A stretch of DNA of 64,000 nt from Gluconacetobacter dulcium (lineage in GTDB: Bacteria > Pseudomonadota > Alphaproteobacteria > Acetobacterales > Acetobacteraceae). The stretch is taken from assembly GCF_014174165.1 (NCBI RefSeq), contig NZ_JABEQN010000017.1, positions 47,515 through 111,514 on the forward strand, given 5' to 3'. The notes beneath the pieces are model-generated. The model was not told where the DNA came from, ran no database searches, and was given only the letters and a program-made list of their open reading frames with translations. The position numbers and the translations under genes were made by a program. Positions 33,491 to 43,107 of the stretch are shown piece after piece (position 1 is the first letter of the stretch; each line of letters starts with the position of its first letter).

Positions 33491-34542
33491 GCATGGAGCG
33501 GGTACGCATGGGCGGCAAAAGCCGCATCGGCATCCTCATCGCCGTGGCCTGCATCGGAGCCGCCACGCTCGCGGGCCTGCATGTCGCCCATCAGGACGAT
33601 TCCTATCCGTCCACCGACAGCGCCGCCATCGACGCCGAACTGGTGCATGTCGCCTCCGTCGTCGGCGGCCGGCTGATCGACCTGCCGGTGCACGAGAACC
33701 AGCATGTCCACAAGGGCGATCTGCTCTACCGCCTCGACCCCGAACCCTACGCGCTGACGGTGCGCCAGGCCGAAGCCAACCTGGCGCTGGCCACGGCGGA
33801 ACTGGTGAACCAGCGCCGCCTGCTGGCCGTCCGCACCGCCCAGGCCGCCACCGCCCGCGATCAGGTGACGCGCGCCCAGACCAACCGCGACCTGACCGAC
33901 CGGACAGTCACGCGCCTGGCGCCATTGGCAAGCCACGCCTACGTCCCGCTGCAACAATACGACCAGGCCAAAGTGGCGCGGAACGATGCCGAAATCTCGC
34001 TGTCCCAGGCCCGCCAGCAATCGGCGGCGGCCAACGTCGCGATCGGCGACCTCGCCAGCGCCACGGCCGCCCAGGCCGCCAGCCAGGCGGCACTGGACCG
34101 CGCCCGCTACGAACTGCGCCAGACGACGGTCACCGCCCCGGCCGATGGTTACGTCACCAGCCTGCGGGTCAAGGCCGGCGAAGTCCTGGCCCCCTCGCAG
34201 GTGCTGTTCACCCTGATCGCCGACGACGCCTGGTACGCGGTGGCCAACCTGCGCGAACTCACCCTGCCCATGGTCCACCCCGGCGATTGCGCCACGGTCT
34301 ATTCGATGATCGACCGCCGCACCCCGATCCAGGGCCGGGTGGAGAGCATCGGCTGGGGCGTGCTCTCGGCGGACTCCGCCGGCCTGGCGCGGTCGCTGCC
34401 GCTGGTGCCCAGAGAGATGGACTGGGTGCATGTCGCCCAGCGCTTTCCGGTGCGGGTCCGCCTGCAAGGCGCCACCCCCACCCTGCTGCGCATGGGCGCC
34501 ACGGCCACGGTCGAAATCCGCCATGGCGCCGCCTGTCCCTGA
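33487..34542 (+). CDS. HlyD-type membrane fusion protein of the FUSC pump
   Basis: 351 residues. An N-terminal membrane anchor (RIGILIAVACIGAATLAGLHVA) leads into a lipoyl half-motif (VGGRLIDLPVHENQHVHKGDLLYRLDP), a long alpha-hairpin, the second lipoyl half (TAPADGYVTSLRVKAGEVLAPSQVLFTLI) and a beta barrel. It is of the EmrA/AaeA class, bridging the inner pump and the outer-membrane duct. Start overlaps the YtcA stop and the FUSC gene follows after one base. The order YtcA-MFP-FUSC-OMF is seen in aromatic-acid exporters of other proteobacteria, so the cargo may be an aromatic acid; this is inference. Confidence 0.93.
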   Translation: MSMERVRMGGKSRIGILIAVACIGAATLAGLHVAHQDDSYPSTDSAAIDAELVHVASVVGGRLIDLPVHENQHVHKGDLLYRLDPEPYALTVRQAEANLALATAELVNQRRLLAVRTAQAATARDQVTRAQTNRDLTDRTVTRLAPLASHAYVPLQQYDQAKVARNDAEISLSQARQQSAAANVAIGDLASATAAQAASQAALDRARYELRQTTVTAPADGYVTSLRVKAGEVLAPSQVLFTLIADDAWYAVANLRELTLPMVHPGDCATVYSMIDRRTPIQGRVESIGWGVLSADSAGLARSLPLVPREMDWVHVAQRFPVRVRLQGATPTLLRMGATATVEIRHGAACP

Positions 34543-34543
34543 C

Positions 34544-36322
34544 ATGACCGACGCCCCCCTGACTCCGGCACGTCTCTGGCGCCTGGTGCGCGACCCTACG
34601 CCGGGCCGGCTGGGCTACGCGCTGCGCATGGCGGCCGGCTGCACGGCGACGGTGCTGGTCGGCGAAATCTGGCAGGTGCCGGATCTCGCGGTGCCGGCGC
34701 TGGTCACGATGGCGCTGTGGCAGAAAGACCGTGTCACCAACGCGGTCGCCGGCATCGCGGTCAATATTCTGATCCTGATCCTGCTGCTGCTGATCTACGG
34801 GCTGATCGGCCTGACGCTGGATCACCCGCTGGCGCTGGTCGCCGCCATCACCCTGCTGTCGCTCGGCTTCTTCTTCCTCGGCTCGGCCAGCAAGCTGAAG
34901 CCGATGGCCTATATGCTGGGGCTGATCGTGGTCTACGGGCTGGTGGCCATCGACCAGGTGCCGGTCGGCGAAGTCGTCACCCGCGCTCTGCTCTATACCG
35001 ACCTGTTCCTGGCGGTGCCCGGCGCGGTGATGGTGGTGCTGGGCCTGCTGATCTGCCCCTCGCCGCGCCGGGTCCTGACCGACGACATCGCCGCCCGCCT
35101 GCGCGTCAGCGCGGCCCTGCTGCGCGGCACCGACGCCGAAGCCCGCGCCCATGCCACCGACCTGCTGCGCGAAGGCGCCACGGGCATGGCGAAATCCCTG
35201 CGCATGGCCGGCCTGGAACGGCTCTGGCGCCCGGCCGACCTCGCCTGCCTGCATCAGGCCGCGGACTCCGCCGTCGCCGTGCTGGCCCTGGCGGAGGCCG
35301 AAGCCACACGCGCCCCCGACGCCCCGCCCCCACAGGCCCTGATCGACACGCTGGAGCACATGGCCGCCATCTTTGCCGAGGGCGACTACCCCACCGCCAT
35401 CGTCGCACCCGCCACGCCCGCCGACCGGCCGGCCTGCGCCACCATGGCCGCGCTGCTGGCCGTCTTCACCACGCCCGCCCCGCCGCCGAAACAGCCGGAC
35501 ACACCCGCGGAAAAGAAAAGCGGCTTCTTCACCCCCGATGCGTTCACCAACCCCACCCATGTCCGCTTCGCGGTGAAAGGCACCGCCGCCGTCATGAGCA
35601 GCTACCTGCTGTTCCGGATCGTCGACTGGCCGGGCATCCACACCTGCATCATCACCTGCTTCATCGTCGCCCAGCCGACGATGGGCGAGATGATCGCCAA
35701 GCTGACACTCCGCATCAGCGGCGCCCTGATCGGCGGCGCCATCGGCATCGCCGCCATCATCTTCGTCCAGCCCCATCTTCAGGACATCACCGGTTTCCTG
35801 ATCCTGGTCTTCGCGGTCTCGCTGCTGGCCGCCTGGGTCAAGACGGGCGACGAGCGGATCGCCTATGCCGGCTTCCAGATCGGCCTGGCCTTCTACCTGA
35901 CCGACCTCAAGGGCTACGGCCCGACCAGCGACATGACCACCGCCCGCGACCGGATCGTCGGCATCATGGTGGGCAACGCCATCACCTACGCCATGTTCAC
36001 CAGCTCCTGGCCCACCAGCGCCTATGACGGCATCGCCCGGCGGCTGAACGCGGTCGCGGCCCTGCTGCGCCGCCAGCACGCGGCCACGACGCGGCAGGAA
36101 CAGGCCGCCTGCGTGGCGGCCCTGCAATCCGCCGTCTCGCAGGGCGAACGGCAGGTGGAATACGCCCTGGCCGAACCGATCCACATGCGCGCGGAAATGG
36201 ACCGGATCATATCGTTCCAGACCGGCTTCGCCGACGCCGCCCGCCTCGGCGCCGACATGCTGACCGACCCTCATACCGAAACCGCCACACGCATCGCCGC
36301 AGTAGAAGCCCGCGCCTCATGA
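34544..36322 (+). CDS. FUSC-family inner-membrane efflux pump (AaeB-like)
   Basis: About 592 residues. Two membrane blocks of around six helices each (beginning LGYALRMAAGCTATVLVGEIWQ and HVRFAVKGTAAVMSSYLLFRIVDWPGIHTCIITCFIV) are separated by a cytosolic helical domain, the FUSC/AaeB arrangement. The repeated element of a Trp-Pro-Asp/Gly bend before a helix is visible in both halves (WQVPDLAVPALVTMAL and WPGIHTCIITCFI). It likely exports an aromatic acid or related toxic compound by proton exchange. An ATG at 34523, in frame and overlapping the preceding gene, is an alternative start. The stop overlaps the start of the outer-membrane gene. Confidence 0.92.
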   Translation: MTDAPLTPARLWRLVRDPTPGRLGYALRMAAGCTATVLVGEIWQVPDLAVPALVTMALWQKDRVTNAVAGIAVNILILILLLLIYGLIGLTLDHPLALVAAITLLSLGFFFLGSASKLKPMAYMLGLIVVYGLVAIDQVPVGEVVTRALLYTDLFLAVPGAVMVVLGLLICPSPRRVLTDDIAARLRVSAALLRGTDAEARAHATDLLREGATGMAKSLRMAGLERLWRPADLACLHQAADSAVAVLALAEAEATRAPDAPPPQALIDTLEHMAAIFAEGDYPTAIVAPATPADRPACATMAALLAVFTTPAPPPKQPDTPAEKKSGFFTPDAFTNPTHVRFAVKGTAAVMSSYLLFRIVDWPGIHTCIITCFIVAQPTMGEMIAKLTLRISGALIGGAIGIAAIIFVQPHLQDITGFLILVFAVSLLAAWVKTGDERIAYAGFQIGLAFYLTDLKGYGPTSDMTTARDRIVGIMVGNAITYAMFTSSWPTSAYDGIARRLNAVAALLRRQHAATTRQEQAACVAALQSAVSQGERQVEYALAEPIHMRAEMDRIISFQTGFADAARLGADMLTDPHTETATRIAAVEARAS

Positions 36323-37911
36323 CCCGCCACCGCCAGACCGTCACCGTCACCGCCACCGCCACCGCCACCGCCACCCTGCTGCTGCTCGCCGGCTGCGCCA
36401 CCTCCGAACTGGCCACCGCCCCACCGCGCCCCGACCGCCCCTGGACGCCCGATGTCACGACGGAAGGCGCGATCGTCCCCCCCGGTCACGGAAAGCGCGG
36501 CCTGACGCTGCCGCCCGGCTACAGCCTCCCCGCCGACCCGGAGGTCGTCACACGCGGCGCATCGCCCGCTCTGCCGGCACGAACGGCCCAGCCCTACACG
36601 CTGGCCGACCTGATCGACATCGCGCAATCCGCCAATCCCCAGACCCGCCGCGCCTGGAACACGGCGCGCGACGCCGCCCTGGCGGTCGGTATCGCCCGCA
36701 GCACCTACCTGCCGCACCTGACGGCCACGGTGGTCGGCGGCTGGTCCCACAGCCATGGCCAGACCTCCGATGCGTCGCTGGCCATCAACGGCTACGGCAC
36801 CCTGCCCCTTGCCAACGGTCCCGGCACCAGCAATTCCGGCGCGGGCGAGGTCCAGACGCTGGGCCTGGAATGGCTGCTGTTCGATTTCGGCCGGCGCGAA
36901 GCCACCATTGCCGCCGCGCGACAAGCCCAGATCGCCACCAATGTGCTGTTCACGGCGGCGCATCAGAAGGTGATCTACGCCGTCACCACCGCCTTCTACA
37001 CCCACGCCGCCGCCACCGCCCGCGTCCGGCTGCTGCACACCGCCCTGGACAACGCCCAGCATGTCCAGCAGGCCGCCGAGGCCCGCCTGCACCAGGGCCA
37101 GGGCACGATCCTCGACGTGACGCAGGCCCGGCAGGCCACCGCCCAGGTCGCCCTCCGCCTGGTCCAGGCCGAAGGCGAGGACGAAAACACCTACCTCGCC
37201 CTGCTGACCGCAACCGGCGTCTCCGCCGACACGAGGATCGGCCTGGAAGACGTCTCCGGCCGCCCCCTGACCCAGGACGACGCCCGGCTGAGCGAGGACA
37301 TGGTCAAGCGCGCGGTGGCGCGGCGCCCCGACGTACTCGCCGCCTACGCGGCGGCGCGGGCGGCGCACAGCCGCGTCAGCGCGGCACGCGATGCGTTCCT
37401 GCCCAGCATCTTCATGACCGGCAACGTCTCCTACGCCACCGGGCGGATGAACCTCACGTCGGTGCCCGGAATCGGCAGCGATTCCGCTCCCACCCTCAAT
37501 CTTTCCGCCAACCGCTTCAGCAGCCTGGTTCTCGGCGGCATCAGCGTGCCGATCTTCGACGGCGGCCTGCGCGCCGCGGTGGTCAAACAGGCGCAGGACC
37601 AGTCGGACAGCGCGGAAGTCACCCTGCGCCAGACGGTCAACGACTCCATCCAGCAGATCGTGGCGGCGGAAAACGCCGTCCGCACCGGCCTGCACGCCTA
37701 CGCCGCCGCCACCAGCCTGCGCACGGCCTCCCAGACCAGCTTCGACGCCGCCCTGACCGCCTATCGCAGCGGCACCGGCTCGATCACCCAGGCCCAACTG
37801 GCCCAGAACGGCCTGCTGGATGCCGAGATCAGCCGGTCGGACGCCTATTACGCCACCCTGATCGCCGCCGCCGGCCTCGCCTTCGGCACCGGCGCACTGG
37901 GCGGCACCTGA
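36319..37911 (+). CDS. TolC/NodT-type outer-membrane factor of the FUSC pump
   Basis: 530 residues. The lipoprotein signal (ATATATATLLLLAGCATSE) has a lipobox LAGC; the preceding codons are a (ACCGCC)n-like run giving TATATATA. The barrel-tunnel repeats begin at LADLIDIAQSANPQTRRAWNTARDAALAVG and RRPDVLAAYAAARAAHSRVSAARDAFLPSI, followed by FDGGLRAAVVKQAQDQSDSAE. The start overlaps the FUSC stop (ATGA), so all four genes are translationally coupled into one complete tripartite pump. A terminator-like hairpin follows 75 bases on. Confidence 0.93.
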   Translation: MTRHRQTVTVTATATATATLLLLAGCATSELATAPPRPDRPWTPDVTTEGAIVPPGHGKRGLTLPPGYSLPADPEVVTRGASPALPARTAQPYTLADLIDIAQSANPQTRRAWNTARDAALAVGIARSTYLPHLTATVVGGWSHSHGQTSDASLAINGYGTLPLANGPGTSNSGAGEVQTLGLEWLLFDFGRREATIAAARQAQIATNVLFTAAHQKVIYAVTTAFYTHAAATARVRLLHTALDNAQHVQQAAEARLHQGQGTILDVTQARQATAQVALRLVQAEGEDENTYLALLTATGVSADTRIGLEDVSGRPLTQDDARLSEDMVKRAVARRPDVLAAYAAARAAHSRVSAARDAFLPSIFMTGNVSYATGRMNLTSVPGIGSDSAPTLNLSANRFSSLVLGGISVPIFDGGLRAAVVKQAQDQSDSAEVTLRQTVNDSIQQIVAAENAVRTGLHAYAAATSLRTASQTSFDAALTAYRSGTGSITQAQLAQNGLLDAEISRSDAYYATLIAAAGLAFGTGALGGT

Positions 37912-37986
37912 TGCAGGACTCGTGCCGGCCGGGCTGCTCTTTTCAAAACAAGTCAATTTTTACATAAGATTTTTTAAAGCCGCTTT

Positions 37987-38008
37987 ATGGCACTCAGTGC
38001 CATTTTTC
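37987..38008 (+). terminator. Rho-independent terminator of the efflux operon
   Basis: ATGGCAC and GTGCCAT pair across a short loop, followed by TTTTT, 75 bases after the outer-membrane gene. Confidence 0.75.
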
Positions 38009-38159
38009 ACGCGGATGTGACCTCCACCCCGATTGCCGGACGCCCCCCCGTCTATATAACGCGGTATACAACAACTGGACCAGCCCGGTCCTGTTTGATG
38101 TCCGGCTCCCTTTCCGGCCACCTGTCGGATCGGGCCGTCGCAGTCCAAGGAGTGTCCGC

Positions 38160-39662
38160 ATGTCTGTCAACGAACAGCCCCCCTTCAAGGCACGCTACGA
38201 GAATTATATCGGCGGAGAATGGGTTGCCCCGGTCAAGGGCACCTACATGTCCAACATCACGCCGGTCGATGGAAGCGTGCTGTGCGAGGTCCCGCAATCC
38301 ACCGCCGAGGATATCGAACTGGCGCTGGATGCCGCCCACAAGGCATTCAAGGGCTGGGCTCACACGTCGCCCGCCGACCGCTCGCTGATCCTGCTCAAGG
38401 CCGCCGACCGGATGGAGCAGAATCTCGACCTGCTCGCCCGTGCCGAGACGTGGGACAACGGCAAGCCGATCCGCGAGACCCTGAACGCCGACATCCCGCT
38501 GGCGATCGACCATTTCCGCTATTTCGCCGGCTGTATCCGCGCGCAGGAAGGCGCGCTGAGCGAAATCACCGATACCACGATCGCCTATCATTTCCACGAG
38601 CCCCTGGGCGTGGTCGGCCAGATCATCCCGTGGAATTTCCCGCTGCTGATGGGCTCGTGGAAGCTGGCCCCGGCGCTGGCCGCCGGCAATTGCGTGGTCA
38701 TGAAACCCGCCGAGACCACCCCCGCCAGCATCCTGGTGCTGATGGAACTGATCGGCGACCTGTTCCCGCCCGGCACGCTCAACATCGTCAACGGCCTGGG
38801 CCGCGATGTCGGCTCCGCGCTGTCCAACAGCCACCGCATCGCCAAGATCGCCTTCACCGGCTCCACGCCCACGGGCAAGATGATCGCCCACGCCGCGGCG
38901 GAAAACCTGATCCCGGCGACGCTGGAACTGGGCGGCAAGTCGCCGAACATCTTCTTCGCCGACGTCATGGACCATGACGACGACTATCTCGACAAGGCGA
39001 TCGAAGGCTTCGCCCTGTTCGCGCTCAACCAGGGCCAGATCTGCTCCTGCCCCAGCCGCGCGCTGGTGCACGAATCGATCTACGAGCGCTTCATCGAGCG
39101 CGCGCTGCCCCGCGTCAAGGCGATCAAGCAGGGCAACCCGCTGGACCCCACCACCATGATGGGCGCCCAGAACTCGCTGATGCAGCAGAAGAAGATCCTC
39201 GATTACATCGACATCGGCCGGAACGAGGGCGCCGAACTGCTTACCGGCGGCGGCACGCCCGATCTCGGCACCGTGCTCAAGGAAGGCTTCTACGTCCAGC
39301 CCACCGTCTTCAAGGGCAACAACAAGATGCGCATCTTCCAGGAAGAGATCTTCGGCCCGGTGCTGGCGGTCACGACCTTCCGCACCGAGGAAGAGGCCCT
39401 GGCCATCGCCAACGACACCGAATTCGGCCTCGGTTCGGGCGTCTGGTCGCGCAACGCGAACACCTGCTACCGCATGGGGCGCGGCATCGAAGCCGGGCGT
39501 GTGTGGATCAACTGCTATCACGTCTATCCGGCGCACGCCGCCTTCGGCGGCTACAAGAAGTCCGGAATCGGTCGTGAAACACACAAGATGGTGCTAGAGC
39601 ACTACCAGCAGACGAAAAACCTGCTGGTCAGCTACAGCGAGAAGAAGCTCGGCTTCTTCTGA
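38160..39662 (+). CDS. NAD-dependent aldehyde dehydrogenase, ExaC/AldB-like
   Basis: 500 residues of the acetaldehyde dehydrogenase group: [17 protein letters not shown] opening, [20 protein letters not shown] for cofactor binding, [12 protein letters not shown] with the general-base Glu, and GQICSCPSR with catalytic Cys295. The [14 protein letters not shown] variant is typical of ExaC/AcoD enzymes that oxidise acetaldehyde to acetate in alcohol-using bacteria. Ends GFF with [20 protein letters not shown]. An AAGGAG site lies about eight bases before the ATG. In an acetic acid bacterium it may detoxify acetaldehyde beside the membrane-bound alcohol system. Confidence 0.93.
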   Translation: MSVNEQPPFKARYENYIGGEWVAPVKGTYMSNITPVDGSVLCEVPQSTAEDIELALDAAHKAFKGWAHTSPADRSLILLKAADRMEQNLDLLARAETWDNGKPIRETLNADIPLAIDHFRYFAGCIRAQEGALSEITDTTIAYHFHEPLGVVGQIIPWNFPLLMGSWKLAPALAAGNCVVMKPAETTPASILVLMELIGDLFPPGTLNIVNGLGRDVGSALSNSHRIAKIAFTGSTPTGKMIAHAAAENLIPATLELGGKSPNIFFADVMDHDDDYLDKAIEGFALFALNQGQICSCPSRALVHESIYERFIERALPRVKAIKQGNPLDPTTMMGAQNSLMQQKKILDYIDIGRNEGAELLTGGGTPDLGTVLKEGFYVQPTVFKGNNKMRIFQEEIFGPVLAVTTFRTEEEALAIANDTEFGLGSGVWSRNANTCYRMGRGIEAGRVWINCYHVYPAHAAFGGYKKSGIGRETHKMVLEHYQQTKNLLVSYSEKKLGFF

Positions 39663-39664
39663 AA

Positions 39665-39821
39665 ACCAGACCGGACGGGCGCGCTGGTGGCGATCCGCCG
39701 CGCGTCCGCTATACTCCGGGGCACGCGGCCATCGAGGCCGCTCCGCTCCGGCGTGCGCGGACACATGCCGGGCGCGGCCTGTCCGGCCGCTCTCGCGCAC
39801 CAGCCCACCAGTCCGGCTGGT
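39665..39821. repeat. Decayed copy C of the palindromic repeat
   Basis: Two bases after the aldehyde dehydrogenase stop begins a segment whose interior tracks copy B (54045-54208) in the same direction, sharing blocks such as GGCCGCTCCGCTCC and GCGCGGCC. Its ends differ from those of A and B: ACCAG(A)CCGGAC at the left pairs with GTCCGGCTGGT at the right, and no TNA duplication is visible. It looks like an older or independently derived member. With the palindrome right at a gene end it may now also act in termination. Confidence 0.5.
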
Positions 39822-39883
39822 GCCCAGATCACCGGGCGGGCGCTCCCAACGGTGCCCCTCCCACCCGTGGCAACCCCTTGCAG

Positions 39884-41185
39884 ATGGACCATGAAGACGC
39901 GATGGCGACAAAACCGGAAATTCTCATCGTAGGGGGCGGCGTCGCGGGACTGGCCCTGGCCACCCGGCTGGGCGACACGCTGGGCCGTCAGGGGCTGGCC
40001 CGGATCACACTGATCGACAAGAGCTTCTCGCATGTCTGGAAGCCCATGCTGCACTGCTTCGCGGCGGGCACGGCGCAGAACGAGAACGACCGCATCAGCT
40101 TCATGGCGCAGGCCAGCAACCGCCATTTCGAATTCTGGCCCGGCGAGATCGTGGCGCTGGACCGCGCGAACAAGCGCGCCATTCTCGGCCCGTTCCGCTC
40201 CGCCGAGGGTGAAGTGGTGCTGGAAAGCCGCACGGTCGAATATGCCGCCCTGGTCCTGGCCATCGGCAGCCGCGCCAACGATTTCGGCACCCCCGGCGTG
40301 GCCGAACATTGCCTGTTCATCGACAATCTGGTCGAGGCCAACGGCTTCAACGAAAAGTTCCGCATGGAGCTTCTGCGCGCCTATGCCGTCGGCCAACCGC
40401 TCGACATCGCCATTGTCGGCGGCGGCGCCACCGGCACCCAGCTCGCCGCCGAACTGCACAAGGCGCTGGATCTGGTCGCCCTGCATTCCTTCGGCACGAC
40501 CCCGCCGCAACTGCGGATCACCCTGCTGGAAGCCGGCCCCCGCGTGCTCCCCGCCTTCCCCGAAGCCGTCTCCACAGCGGCGCAGCGCCAGCTTGAGAGC
40601 ATCGGCGTCTCGGTCCGCACCTCGGCCATGGTCTCCGGGGCCGACGCCGAAGGGCTGAGCCTGAAGGACGGCACGCGCATTTCCGCCACCCTGCGCGTCT
40701 GGGCCGCGGGGGTGAAGGCACCGGACGTCACGTCGGCCTTCGACGGGCTCTCCCTCAGCCGCTCGGGCCAGATCCTGGTCCACCCCAACCTGCAATCGCA
40801 GGATGACCAGCATATCTTCGCGATGGGCGATTGTTCGTTCATCTCCGCTGACCCCCTGCCGCCCACGGCGCAGGTCGCCCGCCAGCAGGCCCATCACCTG
40901 GCCCGCCACCTGCCGGCGCTGCTCCGCCACGGCATCCCGGTTCCCAACTGCGTCTTCCGCAACAAGGGCGCCATCGTGGCCCTGGGCAATTACAATGGCT
41001 GGGGCACGCTTCCGGGCGGCACCGTCTTCGGCGGCGGCTTCCTGCACGGCCTCAGTGCGCGGCTGGGCCATCTGATGCTCTACCGCCAGCATCAGGTGGA
41101 ACTGTACGGCCTGTTCCGTGGCCTGATGTCCATCCTGGCCGACCGGATCGACGCGTTCGTGCGGCCGTCGGTGCGGCTGGACTGA
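39884..41185 (+). CDS. ndh: Type II NADH dehydrogenase
   Basis: About 433 residues. FAD-binding GxGxxG near the start (ILIVGGGVAGLALATRLGD), a second nucleotide motif for NADH in the middle (LDIAIVGGGATGTQLAAELHKALD), and the late FAMGDCSFISADPLPPTAQVARQQAHHLARHL block are those of NDH-2. A C-terminal hydrophobic/amphipathic part (FGGGFLHGLSARLGHLMLYRQHQVELYGLFRG) attaches the enzyme to the inner face of the membrane. It passes electrons from NADH to ubiquinone without pumping protons, which fits fast-oxidising acetic acid bacteria. Three starts are possible (39878 TTG, 39884 ATG, 39902 ATG); none has a clear ribosome site. Confidence 0.93.
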   Translation: MDHEDAMATKPEILIVGGGVAGLALATRLGDTLGRQGLARITLIDKSFSHVWKPMLHCFAAGTAQNENDRISFMAQASNRHFEFWPGEIVALDRANKRAILGPFRSAEGEVVLESRTVEYAALVLAIGSRANDFGTPGVAEHCLFIDNLVEANGFNEKFRMELLRAYAVGQPLDIAIVGGGATGTQLAAELHKALDLVALHSFGTTPPQLRITLLEAGPRVLPAFPEAVSTAAQRQLESIGVSVRTSAMVSGADAEGLSLKDGTRISATLRVWAAGVKAPDVTSAFDGLSLSRSGQILVHPNLQSQDDQHIFAMGDCSFISADPLPPTAQVARQQAHHLARHLPALLRHGIPVPNCVFRNKGAIVALGNYNGWGTLPGGTVFGGGFLHGLSARLGHLMLYRQHQVELYGLFRGLMSILADRIDAFVRPSVRLD

Positions 41186-41188
41186 TCG

Positions 41189-41893
41189 CTACGCGGGCCG
41201 TGCCCGTGACCCCCCCAGGGCCGGCCGCCCTCTGGAAACCCATTCAGGGTCTTCCGACAGGCGGGGCAGAAGCTCCGCCTGCAATACCAGCACCCTGCGC
41301 AGGATCGGCACCAGCGCCGGCCGCCCGCGCAGCCTGATCCATTCGTCCAGCGCCGTGCGAAAGGCCGCGATCCCCGAGCGCGCGGCCACCCGCGCCGCCA
41401 GTGCCTGATCGGGCGAAGCCGGCAGCCGGCTGGCCAGCGCGACCGCCAGCGCATCTTCCCACCCCGCATATTTCCGCAGGCTGACCGACAGCAGCGCCGG
41501 CGTACGCTCGATCAGACAGACGAAGGCGAACGCCTCGGCACGGTTCTTCGCCATCTCCGGCACCACGGCTTCCAGCGCCGTGCGAATGATATCCGGCGGG
41601 CTGAAATCCGCCGGGCAGGATTCGACACTGGCCGTCAGCACATCGGTCATGTTCTGCGCCCACGCGGTCACGATATCGGCCTTGGTCGGAAAATACCGAA
41701 ACAGCGTCCGCCGCGAAATGCCGGCACTGGCCGCGATCTCGTCAACCGTGGTGGCGTCGAACCCCTGGGTCGACAGTAGGCGCATCGCCCCTTCGATCAG
41801 CGCGGCATGCGTCTCGCTCCGCCGCGCCTCCCGCCGGGACGGCGCGGAGACAGAGGCTGCACCACGCAGAGAAGAAACCAGGGACCGGGACAC
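41189..41893 (-). CDS. TetR-family transcriptional regulator
   Basis: About 234 residues. The DNA-binding domain is RSETHAALIEGAMRLLSTQGFDATTVDEIAASAGISRRTLFRYFPTKADIV, clear TetR, with the recognition helix SRRTLFRYF. The rest is a helical ligand domain of the MftR/AcrR-C type. The start is uncertain: a GTG at 41893 precedes a basic linker, and an ATG at 42004 would add a long unlikely extension. It is convergent with ndh, the stops being three bases apart. Target and ligand are unknown. Confidence 0.85.
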   Translation of the reverse strand: MSRSLVSSLRGAASVSAPSRREARRSETHAALIEGAMRLLSTQGFDATTVDEIAASAGISRRTLFRYFPTKADIVTAWAQNMTDVLTASVESCPADFSPPDIIRTALEAVVPEMAKNRAEAFAFVCLIERTPALLSVSLRKYAGWEDALAVALASRLPASPDQALAARVAARSGIAAFRTALDEWIRLRGRPALVPILRRVLVLQAELLPRLSEDPEWVSRGRPALGGSRARPA

Positions 41894-42281
41894 GGGCAAG
41901 ACAGGATCGCTCTCGAACAGAAATGACCGGCGAACCGGTCGGACAAACAAGCAGGAAAAAGGAAGCCAGCAGACTACCAGCAGACTATCGGCCCACAAAA
42001 TCATCCCGACCGGGCAATAATAGACGCGAATGCCAAAAGCCTCCACCCTCCCGCGCCCCCTGCCCGCGCATTGCCGACAGGCCGCCGCACACGCCCCACC
42101 ATGCAAAGCCGGCCGGCAAGGCTCTCCCCAACCCGATCCACCATCGCCGCACGCCACGCAGACACCCTGAATTCCTCTTTTAAATCAATACCATTTACGA
42201 AACATCTCTTCCCGGGTTGCACCAGGCCCGACCAACGGTCGATAATGCGCGCGAAAGAAACAGCAGAGAGACGCATAACGC

Positions 42282-42986
42282 ATGCCGGGATACCCGTTCC
42301 CCCACCACCTGACCGCATCCTCCTTCCAGGCCGTCAAAGGCGTGATTTTCGACATGGACGGCCTGTTGCTGGACAGCGAGACCCTGGCGATGGACGCGCT
42401 GGCCGAAGCGGGGACCGACCTCGGATATGACGTGCCGCTGGCCTTCTGCCGCGGCATGATCGGCATGCCGGCCGACACCTGCCGCCAGATGGTGCACGAC
42501 ACCTACGGCACCGATTTCCCGCTCGAACGCTTCTTCGCGTTGCAGGAAGAGCATCTCCGCCGCTACGTCGACAGCGACCGTCTGGTGCTGAAAAAGGGCG
42601 TCACCCCGCTGCTGGACCTGCTCGACCGGCTCAGCCTCCCCCGTGCCATCGCCACCTCGTCCAGCCGCTACCGCACCGACCACCACCTGGAACTGGTCGG
42701 CCTCCTGACCCGCTTCGACGCCATCGTCACGCGCGACGATGTCACGCGCGGCAAGCCGAACCCCGAACCCTACCTGACGGCGGCGGAGAAAATCGGCATC
42801 GCCCCCGAAGCCTGCCTGGCGCTGGAAGATTCCCACAACGGCGCCCGCGCCGCCCACGCCGCCGGCATCCCCGTCATCGTGGTCCCCGACCTCCTGGCCC
42901 CCACCGAAGACGTTCGCCAAAAAGCCATGGCCATCGTCGACGACCTGGACCATGTCCGCCACTGGCTGGAACAGGCCCACGCCTGA
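42282..42986 (+). CDS. HAD-family phosphatase, beta-phosphoglucomutase-like
   Basis: 234 residues with the four HAD motifs: the nucleophile FDMDGLLLDSE (Asp of DMDG), ATSSSR for motif II, a Lys in RGKPNPEPYL for motif III, and LEDSHNGARAAHAAGIPVI for motif IV. The cap insertion after motif I is of subtype C1, and the GLLLDSE form is typical of sugar-phosphate phosphatases/phosphoglucomutases of the YcjU/GPH-like group. It acts in the cytosol on a small phosphate ester; the substrate is open. It borders the horizontally acquired dynamin insert, so the gene marks the left edge of ordinary chromosome. Confidence 0.9.
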   Translation: MPGYPFPHHLTASSFQAVKGVIFDMDGLLLDSETLAMDALAEAGTDLGYDVPLAFCRGMIGMPADTCRQMVHDTYGTDFPLERFFALQEEHLRRYVDSDRLVLKKGVTPLLDLLDRLSLPRAIATSSSRYRTDHHLELVGLLTRFDAIVTRDDVTRGKPNPEPYLTAAEKIGIAPEACLALEDSHNGARAAHAAGIPVIVVPDLLAPTEDVRQKAMAIVDDLDHVRHWLEQAHA

Positions 42987-43021
42987 ACGCCCGGAAGCTG
43001 TCTGCAACATCATCCGTTCGG

Positions 43022-43107
43022 CGGCGGTCCGACGCGCGTTTTTCTGCGCTTCGGCGCCCCCAAAGGCCGCCCCATTCCGAAGCGCGAAGCATATATACCG
43101 GGCGCAA
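43022..43107. repeat. Possible very decayed copy D of the palindromic repeat
   Basis: The segment after the HAD gene shares the order of blocks TGCGCTTCG, CCC, AAGGCCGC, TCCGA, then A-C-A-rich and CCGGGCGC with copy B. No clear inverted ends or duplications remain. By-eye alignment only. Confidence 0.3.

Noticed and set aside
38052..39584. A 510-codon open frame opposite the aldehyde dehydrogenase
   Set aside because: The aldehyde dehydrogenase on the + strand is unmistakable; this frame is Gly/Asp/Ala-rich antisense.
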